Shown: piece by piece, positions 16,849-25,734 of the stretch | Layout: every line of letters starts with the position of its first letter | How positions within the stretch are numbered: position 1 is the stretch's first letter | NCBI GenBank assembly: GCA_944390115.1 | Contig: CALXOW010000004.1 | Span: 46,036-110,035, forward strand | DNA from: an uncultured Anaerobiospirillum sp. | GTDB lineage: Bacteria > Pseudomonadota > Gammaproteobacteria > Enterobacterales > Succinivibrionaceae | DNA: 64,000 nucleotides | Reading direction: 5' to 3' | Program-made: the position numbers and the translations under genes | The notes under the pieces: generated by a model | Database searches by the model: none | The model's input: the letters and a program-made list of their open reading frames with translations, nothing else | Told to the model about the DNA's origin: nothing

Positions 16849-19800
16849 ATGGGCAATGTCAATTGGACCTCTGAGACGAGCAATTCAGCCTTGCAACTAC
16901 AAAATGTGGTCGTGGAAGCGCAACAAAAAAAGAATGCCGCAAGTCAGCTGGCACTGAGAAATTTTTATTCCTGTGAGCTCAGCCCAGATCAAGAGCGCGT
17001 AGTCGAGGAACTATGGCAGTTTTTTAGCAGTGAGCAGCAGGTGTTTTTGCTCAAGGGTTACGCTGGTACCGGTAAAACTTTTTTGCTCGGAGGTATCGTG
17101 CGCTACCTTAGTGCGCTTGAGTGGCAGTCTTGCTGCTGTGCGCCTACCGGTAAAGCGGCAAATGTATTAAGAGACAAGCTCGACGTTGCGGCCTTTACTA
17201 TCCACCAAACCATCTATGATTTTAACGTGACTAGTGATTGGGCTCATCACGAGGCGAAAGGGAGTACGCTGGGCCGTGAAGATGAAAACGATACGATTGT
17301 CGTAGGAAGCATTAAGACTGACCAACCGAGCTGCCTTGTGATGCTGGTTGATGAAAGCTCGATGATTTCTGATGAGGTGATGGATGATGATGATTACATT
17401 TGCGGTTCGGGTAAGCTGCTAAGCGATATCTTTACTTTTTTGCAACTTGAGAAGTACCCAGGACGTAAGGTTATCTTCGTTGGCGACGCCGCTCAATTAC
17501 CTCCGGTGGGCAGTAAAATTTCTCCGGCACTCAGTGCTCAGTACCTCAAAAAACATTTTGGTTATGCTGTGGTAGAAGATGAGCTCCGCTCGATTGTGCG
17601 CCAGCAGGCTCAGAGCGCAATTTTGCAGAACTCATTGAAATTGCGCCAAGGGCTGCAAAACAACTTCTATCAAGAACTGGCCTTTACCTTCAAGTATGGT
17701 GAGGTTGATACAGCTGCCTCGCATGATTCTTTGGTGCAGGATCTGGCCCACCGCTATAAGGCAGAGCTGGCACAGCAGCGTATGCCCCAAGTTTCTATGG
17801 TTTGTTACTCTAATCAGCTTGCCTTGGGGTACAACCTATATATTCGCCATTACTTGTTTAATCTACCTTATTACGCCTCAGATTCAGGTCTTCAGGGGGT
17901 GTACGCCGGAAACTACGATCAGATGCCAGTCGAGCATCCATTGGACTTGCAAGTTGGCGATTTGCTCTTGGTTTTACGCAACAACTACCTACATTATCTT
18001 TACAACGGTCAGTTGGTGCTGCTGGGGCAGTTTGATCCTACTGCTCTGATCACTCGTACTATCCATCTGCGTCAGAGCAAAGCAGAGCAGCGGAAACTTG
18101 GGTTGAAGGAGAGTGACTCTAATTGGATTGAGGTCACGCTCAAATTCTTGCCGGTGGAGTTGTTGTACAGTGCCTCCGATAATAAATGGGTTATCAAAAA
18201 GGTGCTGTTGCTGACCAATGCTCTGTATTCGCCTGAACGCTCTATCAGCCATGACGAACAACGGGCACTGTATGTTGACTTTATAAAGCGTCACGATGGG
18301 GTAAAGCGTGGTAGCAATGAGTTTATATCAAAATTAAAAGACGATCCTTATTTCAATGCCGTCCAAGTGCATTTTGGCTATGCCTTAACCTGCCACAAAG
18401 CTCAGGGTAGTGAATGGCAGCATGTCTTTGTTGACTGCAATGGCTCAACTGGTGCCAATGAGCAGAACTTCCGCTGGCTCTATACTGCGATTACCCGTGC
18501 CAAGTCCCATTTGACTCTGATTAATTATCGTGAACGCAAGGTAGCAAGCAAGCTTAAGATAGCTAGCACCTTTAAGTTCAATGCAACAGAGTTACCTGCC
18601 ATCACCTCCAATACCCCACAAGCACAGAGTTTAAACATTTTACGTGAGCCTGATCGAGGACAGCCTGTACCGAGTTTAAGTGATCAGTATGAGTCAGACT
18701 GGAATAAAACAGCTTCCAATATAGTTTCACGTATAAATTCGAGTTTAGATGAGCAGCATGAACCAACCTGGGACCAATCCGTTCCTCCTTTTGCTCAGTC
18801 TCATGGGGCAAACTGGGACCAATACGTTCCACCTTTTGCACAGACGCGTGAGCGAAGATGGGAGCCACCTGTTCCGCCTTATGTAGATCCGTCTGAGCAA
18901 AACTGGGAGCCACCAGCTCCGCCTTATGCGGATCCGTCTGAGCAAAACTGGGAGCCACCAGCTCCGCCTTATGCGGATCCGTCTGAGCAAAACTGGGAGC
19001 CACCGGCTCCGCCTTATGTGGAGCCGTATGAGCCAAACTGGGAGCCACCGGTTCCGCCTTATGCGGAGCCGCCTGAGCAAAGCTGGGAGCCACAGGTTTC
19101 GCCTTATGCGGAGCCGCCTGAGCCACACAGGGACCAATCCGCTGCGCGCTTACACGCCCAGCCAGATTCTAGTCTTCGCAGTAATGTTACACAGCCTGAG
19201 CCGTACTTTTATCAAGGTGATGCTGCAGTCGCACCAATTAACTGTGCCGAAGAAGTAGCCTCGCCTCTGCGGAATGCTGCTTCTGCACCTATAGCGCAGA
19301 GGAGCGATATAGCAAGCTCCCCAGCTGAGCAGCTGGTATCGTTTTGTGCTGAACAGTGCTGTCAGCTGTCCTATGCTCATTTACAGGTTAGCCACTTAGC
19401 TTCGCCTGATTACCAAGAGCAGCTCAGTATCTCAGATGCGCGTGAAGGTAAGAGCCTGGTCTTGCAAGTGTACTATGGCGGTAATGACTGTTACTCCAAA
19501 GTGCGCGTCAGCAAAAGCAATCTCGACCAGCAGCTGAGCAGTAAGCTAGTTGATGCTCTAAATGCTGCCCTAAAAGGACGCTCGCGCTTTAATCTGACGG
19601 GCGAGAACACCTCCTCAATTGCGGCGGTAGAGCCACCTGATATGGGCAATGCAGGCTTTAACGACTATTTAAGGCGTCTTCAGGCGTACCTTGCCCAAAA
19701 TAAGATTTTGACAATTTCTTGGCAAGAGTTGCAGTATGTGCTGCGCGTTAAGTTTCAGGCAGCAGCGGATATTGCGCCTAATATCCATGGCGGCGATAGT

Positions 19801-19920
19801 GTTGAGCTCGATCTTAATTACAACGGCAGGTTTGCGATAACTTATATCAGCCCTTCGCGCAAAGGAGAGGGCGATAAACCGTTAGGACGTCTAGTGCTTT
19901 CCCTTATCCACAGCCTATAG
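16849..19920 (+). CDS. RecD/Dda-like superfamily 1 helicase with W/P/Y repeats and unknown C-terminal domain
   Basis: Residues about 40-570 form an SF1 helicase with the expected motif order: GYAGTGKT (I, about 70), CAPTGKAA (Ia, about 98), VDESS (II, about 166), GDAAQLPPVG (III, about 212), CHKAQGSEW (V, about 515) and YTAITRAKSHL (VI, about 545). The family unwinds DNA 5' to 3' using ATP. An insertion of about 200 residues between motifs III and V includes NLPYYASDSG and NNYLHYLYNGQ. Eight 15-residue Pro/Trp/Tyr units occupy about 640-759. A C-terminal domain of about 195 residues, which I do not recognise, ends VLSLIHSL. AGGTGGG precedes ATG. It is translated with the upstream helical-repeat protein and ends before a strong terminator. 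Leucine codons are mixed, in contrast to neighbouring core genes. Confidence 0.8.
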   Translation: MGNVNWTSETSNSALQLQNVVVEAQQKKNAASQLALRNFYSCELSPDQERVVEELWQFFSSEQQVFLLKGYAGTGKTFLLGGIVRYLSALEWQSCCCAPTGKAANVLRDKLDVAAFTIHQTIYDFNVTSDWAHHEAKGSTLGREDENDTIVVGSIKTDQPSCLVMLVDESSMISDEVMDDDDYICGSGKLLSDIFTFLQLEKYPGRKVIFVGDAAQLPPVGSKISPALSAQYLKKHFGYAVVEDELRSIVRQQAQSAILQNSLKLRQGLQNNFYQELAFTFKYGEVDTAASHDSLVQDLAHRYKAELAQQRMPQVSMVCYSNQLALGYNLYIRHYLFNLPYYASDSGLQGVYAGNYDQMPVEHPLDLQVGDLLLVLRNNYLHYLYNGQLVLLGQFDPTALITRTIHLRQSKAEQRKLGLKESDSNWIEVTLKFLPVELLYSASDNKWVIKKVLLLTNALYSPERSISHDEQRALYVDFIKRHDGVKRGSNEFISKLKDDPYFNAVQVHFGYALTCHKAQGSEWQHVFVDCNGSTGANEQNFRWLYTAITRAKSHLTLINYRERKVASKLKIASTFKFNATELPAITSNTPQAQSLNILREPDRGQPVPSLSDQYESDWNKTASNIVSRINSSLDEQHEPTWDQSVPPFAQSHGANWDQYVPPFAQTRERRWEPPVPPYVDPSEQNWEPPAPPYADPSEQNWEPPAPPYADPSEQNWEPPAPPYVEPYEPNWEPPVPPYAEPPEQSWEPQVSPYAEPPEPHRDQSAARLHAQPDSSLRSNVTQPEPYFYQGDAAVAPINCAEEVASPLRNAASAPIAQRSDIASSPAEQLVSFCAEQCCQLSYAHLQVSHLASPDYQEQLSISDAREGKSLVLQVYYGGNDCYSKVRVSKSNLDQQLSSKLVDALNAALKGRSRFNLTGENTSSIAAVEPPDMGNAGFNDYLRRLQAYLAQNKILTISWQELQYVLRVKFQAAADIAPNIHGGDSVELDLNYNGRFAITYISPSRKGEGDKPLGRLVLSLIHSL
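18766..19125 (+). repeat. Eight in-frame 45-bp repeats in the helicase gene
   Basis: Each unit encodes 15 residues of the form NWEPPAPPYADPSEQ. The first two units are divergent (WDQ.VPPFAQ), the fourth and fifth are identical at the protein level, and a decayed ninth unit follows. Near-identical central units suggest recent expansion by slippage or recombination. Confidence 0.9.
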
Positions 19921-19988
19921 CACGTTTGTGGCATCAGGAGAGCCGACTTGCTGGGATCGGTTAGATTACCTTAACGAACGTTGAAGCC

Positions 19989-20028
19989 AAAAGAAAGGCC
20001 GCAGTCCTGAGGACTGCGGCCTTTCTTT
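19989..20028 (+). terminator. Strong bidirectional terminator between helicase and maoP
   Basis: A near-perfect inverted repeat (AAAAGAAAGGCCGCAGTCC / GGACTGCGGCCTTTCTTTT) has A and T runs on both sides. It serves the helicase operon on the plus strand and maoP on the minus strand. Confidence 0.9.
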
Positions 20029-20046
20029 TATGAAAGCTAGAGCTTT

Positions 20047-20394
20047 TTACTCGATGGAGCCCTCGTCGCCACCACCGGAAAAATCGCCGCCGCTCATTTC
20101 ATCGTCGGCGCCGACGGTGCACAGACGGTGCAGACGGCGTGGCTGGATCACTTGCAGATACTTCTTGAAGATCTTGGCATATGGATCGGTGATCACGTCG
20201 TCAGAGTGTAACTGCTCTAAGAAGACCTTCTCGGTCTCATCAGCTGGCTTGCGCTGGCCTAAGTGCAGCTCCATCATTGCGGTGCCGCATTGCTCTAAAA
20301 TGCCACTTTCACGAATCGAGAACTCGCCCGAGCGACGGATGCCACGGGCAAAGTGTTGAAAGTCGTTAAATTGCTTTTCAGATTCAAAGCTCAT
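20047..20394 (-). CDS. maoP: MaoP/YifE-family (DUF413) protein
   Basis: MaoP is a cytoplasmic factor that in E. coli acts with the site maoS in organising the Ori macrodomain. The chosen start (minus-strand ATG at 20392-20394, GAGGGA upstream) gives 115 residues, close to the E. coli protein. Matching features are NDFQHFARGIRRSGEFSIRE, LLE-like ILEQCGTAMMEL, the LGQRKPADETEK block and the YLQVIQPRRLHRL segment, then an acidic Gly-rich tail. A longer ORF start at 20445 lacks a ribosome site. It ends at the shared terminator with the helicase operon. Confidence 0.85.
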   Translation of the reverse strand: MSFESEKQFNDFQHFARGIRRSGEFSIRESGILEQCGTAMMELHLGQRKPADETEKVFLEQLHSDDVITDPYAKIFKKYLQVIQPRRLHRLCTVGADDEMSGGDFSGGGDEGSIE

Positions 20395-20817
20395 TATCTT
20401 TAGTCCCTCAACGAACTCAGGGTGGAGGTGGCAGGACGCAACCAACCTCTCGGCTTAGCTCAAAAAAGTGCGGCTTATTGTAGCCTATTTACCGCGAAAA
20501 TGGCGAGAAAAGCGCCAAAAAGCGTGGGGAGGTTTCTGAGAGCTTTGAACTTAGGGGCGGGCTTTGCTAAAATCGCGTGAGATTGACGGCGCCTCGGGCG
20601 CATTTTGTGTCTTTGGAACCCGACAAAAGTCGGATTTTGCGCTAAAATGCCCCGCCCACCGGTCAGGGCCTCCTAGGTCGGACTTGACGATGGGGCGGCC
20701 GCAGTTTGGAAGCCCCCACGCTGCAATTAACTGTGCTTAAAGCGGCGCTTAGTAGCGCGAGATGATTGAGTCCAGCTAATTGCATAGTGGGGCTTGTGTT
20801 TTAGATTGGAGAGCGCG
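20395..20817 (+). other. Divergent intergenic region between maoP and glnS
   Basis: No gene was seen. Two TTTGC...TAAAAT elements (around 20566-20576 and 20637-20649) could be -10 regions for glnS. A small hairpin CCGAC-AAAA-GTCGG at 20620-20633 followed by ATTTT lies between them. Confidence 0.35.
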
Positions 20818-22488
20818 ATGGATTCGGTCGAGAAAATTCCACGCAACTTTATTACAGACATCATCGATGAGGACCTCAAGTCTGGCCGTCACGATCATGT
20901 CGCAACCCGCTTCCCTCCTGAGCCAAATGGCTACTTACACATTGGCCACGCTAAGAGCATTTGCTTAAACTTTGGCCTGGCCCGTGACTACCAGGGTACC
21001 TGCAATCTGCGCTTTGATGACACTAATCCTGTTAAAGAGGATATGGAGTACATCAATTCGATTAAGCGCGACGTGCAGTGGCTGGGCTTTCAGTGGTCCG
21101 GCGAGGTGCGCCACTCATCCGATTACTTCGATCAACTCTATCACTTTGCTTTAGAGCTGATTGATAAGGGCTTAGCCTACGTCGACGAGCTTACCCCAGA
21201 TGAGATCCGTGAGTATCGCGGTACCTTAAAGGAGCCAGGCAAGAACAGCCCATACCGTGATCGCTCGGTCGAGGAAAATCGCGCCCTCTTTGAGAAGATG
21301 AAGAATGGCGAGTTTGAGGAAGGTAAGGCCTGCTTGCGTGCCAAGATCGATATGGCTTCGCCTTTCATCTGCATGCGTGATCCGGTCATTTATCGTGTAC
21401 GCTACGCCACTCACGCCCTCACCGGTGATAAGTGGTGCATCTACCCGATGTACGACTTTACGCACTGCATCTCAGACGCCATCGAGCACATCACCCACTC
21501 CATCTGCACCTTGGAGTTCCAAGATAACCGCCGTCTCTACGATTGGGTGTTAGAGCATATCTCGATTGATTGCCACCCACATCAGTACGAGATGAGCCGC
21601 TTGAACTTAGAGTACTCGATCACCTCTAAGCGCAAGCTCAATCTCTTGGTCAATGAGGGCTATGTCGATGGTTGGGATGACCCTCGTTTAACCACGATCT
21701 CGGGCCTGCGCCGTCGTGGCTATACCCCAGCTTCGATCCGCGAGTTCTGCCGCCGTATCGGTGTTACCAAGCAAGAGAACACGGTGGAGATGACGGCTTT
21801 GGAGTCTTGCATCCGCGAGGACTTAAATGCCAATGCCCCACGTGCGATGGCTGTACTCCATCCTTTAAAGCTCGTGATCGACAATTACGGGGCTGAGGGG
21901 GTCACCGCAACCTCCTTTACCGTGCCAAATCACCCTGATAAGCCAGAGCTGGGCACGCGTGAGGTTTCCTTCTCCAAGGAGCTGTACATCGACGAGGCCG
22001 ACTTCCGCGAGGAGGCCAACAAGCAGTACAAGCGCCTGAAGTTAGGCGGCTTAGTTCGTCTGCGCCATGGCTATATCGTCAAGGCCACCTCCTGCGATAA
22101 GGATGAGAACGGTAAGGTCACCTGCGTCCACGTCGAGGCCATTCCAAATTCGGTCGGCTGCGATGTCGAGGGTTACAAGGCCAAGGGCGTCATCCACTTT
22201 GTTGATGCCAACAATTACTTTGATGGCAAGGTCATGCTCTACCAGCGCCTGTTCACGGTACCAAACCCAGGTGCCGCCGAGGATTTCTTAGCTTGTGTGG
22301 ACAAGAACTCGGTTGAGGTGATTGAGCATGCTGCCTTAGAAGCCTCCTTAGCGCAAGCTAAGGTGGGCGATAGCTTCCAGTTTGAGCGCGAAGGCTATTT
22401 CTGCGTCGACAGCAAGTACTCAACGGAAGGCCACCCAGTCTTTAACTTAACGGTCGCTTTGCGCGAGACCAAGAAGGCTCAGGCTTAA
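20818..22488 (+). CDS. glnS: Glutaminyl-tRNA synthetase
   Basis: This class I enzyme charges tRNA-Gln with glutamine using ATP. The 556-residue length agrees with the E. coli enzyme (554). The HIGH signature is in [15 protein letters not shown] and the KMSKS equivalent is [10 protein letters not shown]. The glutamine-specific region includes [15 protein letters not shown], and the C-terminal anticodon-binding beta-barrels contain [11 protein letters not shown] and [16 protein letters not shown] 20818 is chosen because GGAGAG lies five bases upstream and the protein then begins like the family; an upstream ATG at 20794 has no ribosome site. An unknown gene follows after 19 bases. Confidence 0.98.
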   Translation: MDSVEKIPRNFITDIIDEDLKSGRHDHVATRFPPEPNGYLHIGHAKSICLNFGLARDYQGTCNLRFDDTNPVKEDMEYINSIKRDVQWLGFQWSGEVRHSSDYFDQLYHFALELIDKGLAYVDELTPDEIREYRGTLKEPGKNSPYRDRSVEENRALFEKMKNGEFEEGKACLRAKIDMASPFICMRDPVIYRVRYATHALTGDKWCIYPMYDFTHCISDAIEHITHSICTLEFQDNRRLYDWVLEHISIDCHPHQYEMSRLNLEYSITSKRKLNLLVNEGYVDGWDDPRLTTISGLRRRGYTPASIREFCRRIGVTKQENTVEMTALESCIREDLNANAPRAMAVLHPLKLVIDNYGAEGVTATSFTVPNHPDKPELGTREVSFSKELYIDEADFREEANKQYKRLKLGGLVRLRHGYIVKATSCDKDENGKVTCVHVEAIPNSVGCDVEGYKAKGVIHFVDANNYFDGKVMLYQRLFTVPNPGAAEDFLACVDKNSVEVIEHAALEASLAQAKVGDSFQFEREGYFCVDSKYSTEGHPVFNLTVALRETKKAQA

Positions 22489-22507
22489 GCGCGTCAAGGA
22501 GATATCC

Positions 22508-22966
22508 ATGTCTGATAATGATGATTTCGAGAAGAGCAACGATCCGCTGACTCCGCCACCTGGCTCGGATTACGAAGTACCATTTATCTTCCACTCCGAC
22601 TCCCCACTTGAGCGCGCATTTGACAAGGCTGAGCACTGGGTGCGTGTAGGTGTGCGTCCAGATCACATCTTCTTAGATGATCGCAGCATGTCGGTCATCA
22701 ACTTCCATAAGATCATGCGCGATCCATTACTGGCCCAAGCCGGTGTCGAGCGCTTTGTTGATTTCCGTTGCTCGCTGACCTTATCGGAGACGGACGTCGA
22801 TGCCGTCTTCTCGTCGGTCTGCTACTACGAGCCTGATTGTGAGCCAGTCTTCATCAATCAGTATGACCCTGAGTTAAGCTCGATCAAGGAAGTCTTAAAC
22901 ATGGTCGCAGAGAACCTCTTTAATTACTTAAAGAAGCCTCTGATTCGTCCAGGTATGGCTGAGTAA
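22508..22966 (+). CDS. Hypothetical protein co-transcribed with glnS
   Basis: I do not recognise this 152-residue protein. It has no signal peptide or membrane helix, is acidic, and starts with a disordered stretch (SDNDDFEKSNDPLTPPPGSD). A compact domain follows with FDKAEHWVRVGVRPDHIFLDDR, CYYEPDCEP and EVLNMVAENLFNYLKKP. The ribosome site AAGGAGAT is ideal, and the 19-base gap to glnS with no terminator implies co-transcription. Codon use (TTA leucines, CCA prolines) matches the highly expressed neighbours, so it is likely a real, native, well-translated cytoplasmic protein. A hairpin terminator follows. Confidence 0.75.
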   Translation: MSDNDDFEKSNDPLTPPPGSDYEVPFIFHSDSPLERAFDKAEHWVRVGVRPDHIFLDDRSMSVINFHKIMRDPLLAQAGVERFVDFRCSLTLSETDVDAVFSSVCYYEPDCEPVFINQYDPELSSIKEVLNMVAENLFNYLKKPLIRPGMAE

Positions 22967-22986
22967 GACTAAGCTGAGCTGACGCC

Positions 22987-23039
22987 ACGCCTCAGTGCCC
23001 CAGGCTAAATGCCCAAGGTACTGGGGCGTGTGCGTTTTT
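22987..23039 (+). terminator. Terminator of the glnS operon
   Basis: ACGCCTCAGT pairs with ACTGGGGCGT (one G-U pair) around a 23-base loop and is followed by GTGCGTTTTT. Confidence 0.6.
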
Positions 23040-23225
23040 AGCCACCGCACTTGCTGGGCTTAGCCCTTGGGACACAAGCTGGTACCTGGTCGCAAGCTAG
23101 GCCCGTGACCTGAGGCCAGGCAAACTGCGGGAACTTACACCCCGTGCGGTGGTCTGTTGCTGTGGCGGGTCTTGGCGCAATGTTTTAGAATAGGTAAGCT
23201 GAAAGCCCTGTCGCTACTGGCTTGT

Positions 23226-23340
23226 GAGCTCAGTCAATACTGGCATGAGAGCATTAGTCAATGCGGGCTTGAAAGCTCAGTCAATACTGGCATGAGAGCA
23301 TTAGTTAATGCTGGTATGAGAGCATTAGTCAATGCGGCCT
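23226..23340 (+). repeat. Five-unit 23-24 bp repeat array upstream of bamC
   Basis: Two alternating units, GAGCTCAGTCAATACTGGCA and GAGCATTAGTCAATGCGGGC, are arranged A-B-A-B-B, giving a 47-bp higher-order period. The array ends about 30 bp before the bamC start. The rest of the 400-bp gap after the glnS-operon terminator shows no gene. Confidence 0.75.
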
Positions 23341-23372
23341 ACGCTGTCACTTAGGTTTTAGGAGTTATTAGA

Positions 23373-24569
23373 TTGTCAAACCTCAAGTTATCTTCCTTAG
23401 CCGTAGCCCTGGCATTGGGCACTGGTGCGCTTGCGCTGAGCGCCTGCAGCGCAGTAAGTGACACGTACGATTACCTCATGGATACCAATGACTCCCAAAA
23501 GAAGGAGCCAACGGGTTACTACGACCATACCTTTGCCCAAGAGTATGTCGATCCATTACAGGTTCCAGCAAGCTTAGGTCAGCCTTATACCGATACGAGC
23601 TTTACTGTGCCTGAGGTTGCGGTCACTAAGGAAAGCCGTACCATGGTCGGTGGCAATATGGATGTGCGCCCTCCGGTGGTCGCTCAGGTTTCGGAGATGG
23701 GCGTTGAGGTTACTAATTCCGACCAAGACGCGGTCCTGTGGTTTATGCCTTACAACCAGTTTGGCGTCCAGAGCGAAAAGGATGCTTGGGACTTATTAAC
23801 GGCCTCCTTAAACTTTATGGAGATCCCGATCGCCAATGCCGATACCGAGCGTTTAATCCTTGATACCGCTGCGTTTGACTACAACGCTTATGGCGAGCCT
23901 TACGATACTGTTTCCTTACAGTTTGAGGCCCCACGCTACAGCCAAACCTACAAGATTCAGGTTGGCCACTCGATGTCCGGTCAAGTGGGCTACTACATCG
24001 CTCTGATCACCTCGAGCTCCTTGACCTCTGAGGGTGAGCTCATTGGCGAGCGCTTAAATCTGCGTCAAAAGAGCAGCTTTGCGGTAGGTATGGGCAATAG
24101 CATCATCAAGGCAATGATGCTCCAGTCGCAAGCCAAGGAAGAGATTCCAGATACGATCCAAGTCTTGCTTTCGCGTGACAACAATGACCAAGACGCTCTG
24201 ATCGTGCAGGCTCCATACAGCTCGACTTGGAACGTATTGCGTGGCCTCTTAGAGCAATACTCCTTTACTATCGACGAGTACTCGATCTCGCGCTCGAGCT
24301 ACAATGTCGAGGTCAATGAGGAAGATCCTGAGTACTATCGTGACTTAGGAGTTGAGCCATTTGGCCTGGAGAGCGGCAGCTATATCATTCGTTTAGCAGT
24401 GGCCGGTGACAACACTGTGATCACCTTCTACGATGAGGATGACAAGCCGCTGCCAACGACCAAGGTCGCAGGTCTCTACGCTGGTTTTGCCCAAGCGCTG
24501 CAAAAGGAATTTGCCATTTATAAGCGCGAAGGTGCGGCCTATCTTGCTAAATTTATCGAAGAAGATTAA
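23373..24569 (+). CDS. bamC: Outer-membrane assembly lipoprotein BamC
   Basis: BamC is a lipoprotein of the Bam complex that inserts beta-barrel proteins into the outer membrane. The N-terminus is a lipoprotein signal (VALALGTGALALSAC, lipidated Cys about residue 25). An unstructured Pro/Tyr-rich stretch and two helix-grip-like domains follow, with AWDLLTASLNFMEIP-like and YSSTWNVLRGLLEQYSFTI elements. The start is TTG 23373 with AGGAG eight bases upstream. At 398 residues it is longer than E. coli BamC (344). The downstream neighbour purC matches the E. coli order dapA-bamC-purC, although dapA is not upstream here. Confidence 0.88.
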   Translation: MSNLKLSSLAVALALGTGALALSACSAVSDTYDYLMDTNDSQKKEPTGYYDHTFAQEYVDPLQVPASLGQPYTDTSFTVPEVAVTKESRTMVGGNMDVRPPVVAQVSEMGVEVTNSDQDAVLWFMPYNQFGVQSEKDAWDLLTASLNFMEIPIANADTERLILDTAAFDYNAYGEPYDTVSLQFEAPRYSQTYKIQVGHSMSGQVGYYIALITSSSLTSEGELIGERLNLRQKSSFAVGMGNSIIKAMMLQSQAKEEIPDTIQVLLSRDNNDQDALIVQAPYSSTWNVLRGLLEQYSFTIDEYSISRSSYNVEVNEEDPEYYRDLGVEPFGLESGSYIIRLAVAGDNTVITFYDEDDKPLPTTKVAGLYAGFAQALQKEFAIYKREGAAYLAKFIEED

Positions 24570-24718
24570 AATCCGCATCGCTCAAGAGGTACAGAGTTCA
24601 GCCACAGTAACGATGGTTACCACCGGATCGCAGCCCTTGCAACAGAGGTAGGGGCTGGTGCGGGAGCTGAAGTGAATTCTCTGACCCCAGTTTTAATCTT
24701 ATTTCGTAGGGCACGAAG

Positions 24719-25429
24719 ATGGAAAAGAAGCAGGAACTCTACCGCGGCAAGGCCAAGTCGGTTTACGAGACTGATGATCCAAATCACTACATCATGTACT
24801 TCCGTGATGACACCTCCGCTTTTGATGGCAAGATCATCGAGCAATTAGAGCGCAAGGGTCGCACCAACAACCGCTTCAATTTCTTCATTATGAAGAAGTT
24901 AGAAGAGGCGGGTGTTCCTGTTCACGTTGAGGAGTTACTCTCCGATCGCGAGTGCTTAGTCAAGAAGCTGAAGATGCTGCCAGTTGAGTGCGTCGTTCGT
25001 AACGTCGCTGCTGGCTCGATCTGCAAGCGCTTAGGCGTAGCTGAGGGCACCGACCTCAACCCACCTACCTTTGAATTCTTCTACAAAGACGACGCTCTGC
25101 ACGATCCAATGGTCAATGATTCCCACATCATTGCCTTTGGTTGGGGCACCCAAGAGCAAATCGACGAGATGAAGGCTCTGTCCTATAAGATCAACGAGGT
25201 CTTAAAGGAGCTCTTTGACAAGGCTGGCTTAATCTTAGTTGATTACAAGCTTGAGTTCGGTTTATTCGAGGGCAAGCTCTACTTAGGCGACGAGTTCTCG
25301 CCTGATGGCTGCCGTCTGTGGGACAAGGAAACCCGCAAGAAGCTCGATAAGGATCGCTTCCGTCAGGGTTTAGGTGACGTCATCGAGGGCTACGAGGAAG
25401 TAGCTCGTCGTATTGGCTGCCCACTCTAA
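24719..25429 (+). CDS. purC: SAICAR synthetase (phosphoribosylaminoimidazole-succinocarboxamide synthase)
   Basis: This cytoplasmic enzyme joins CAIR and aspartate using ATP in purine synthesis. The 236-residue protein is the single-domain bacterial form, with [13 protein letters not shown] at the start, [10 protein letters not shown], the [20 protein letters not shown] signature, DPMVNDSH and [23 protein letters not shown] element lies seven bases before ATG. It follows bamC by 149 bases without a clear terminator between them. A strong terminator lies 40 bases after the stop. Confidence 0.98.
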   Translation: MEKKQELYRGKAKSVYETDDPNHYIMYFRDDTSAFDGKIIEQLERKGRTNNRFNFFIMKKLEEAGVPVHVEELLSDRECLVKKLKMLPVECVVRNVAAGSICKRLGVAEGTDLNPPTFEFFYKDDALHDPMVNDSHIIAFGWGTQEQIDEMKALSYKINEVLKELFDKAGLILVDYKLEFGLFEGKLYLGDEFSPDGCRLWDKETRKKLDKDRFRQGLGDVIEGYEEVARRIGCPL

Positions 25430-25468
25430 AAGAATTTAAGTAACTGTTCTTAAAAAGTAACAGTTGCT

Positions 25469-25527
25469 AAAAACGCCCCGCATGCCCAGAACTTTCGATG
25501 TTCTGTGGTGTACGGGGCGTTTTGTTT
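25469..25527 (+). terminator. Terminator of purC
   Basis: The arms AAAACGCCCCG and CGGGGCGTTTT pair perfectly around a loop that itself contains CAGAAC/GTTCTG, and TGTTTT follows. A smaller hairpin (AACTGTT/AACAGTT) lies just before it at 25442-25465. Confidence 0.85.
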
Positions 25528-25615
25528 TCGGCTAAGGCTTTTGCCCCATGACGGAGCGTCAGTGGGCGATCTTTGTGTGGTTTGTGATGTGCGGCAATAG
25601 TGGGACTACGTTTTC

Positions 25616-25644
25616 TTGCTCTAGCTATAAGGGCTCACTACAAT
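25616..25644 (+). promoter_or_regulatory. Probable sigma-70 promoter of pyk
   Basis: TTGCTC and TACAAT are separated by exactly 17 bp. A perfect 6-bp palindrome GGTCAC-GCTT-GTGACC lies at 25655-25670, just downstream of the expected start, and could be an operator or a short leader hairpin. Confidence 0.6.
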
Positions 25645-25734
25645 GACACAATTAGGTCACGCTTGTGACCACAGGTTTTGTGATAGCAGGTAGCAGTGCG
25701 CACCTGCGTGGGGTGCTATCGGTAGGAACGCAAC

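Noticed and set aside
18602-19137. Long minus-strand ORFs (130-174 codons) with strong repeats, opposite the helicase
   Set aside because: They are the reverse reading of the in-frame 45-bp repeats; the plus-strand frame has helicase motifs and a ribosome site, and the antisense frames have neither.
20794-20817. Upstream ATG start for glnS adding eight residues
   Set aside because: No ribosome site; the ATG at 20818 has GGAGAG and matches family starts.
23157-23354. 65-codon ORF upstream of bamC
   Set aside because: Most of it is the translation of the 23-bp repeat array (ALVNAGMRALVNA), with no ribosome site.
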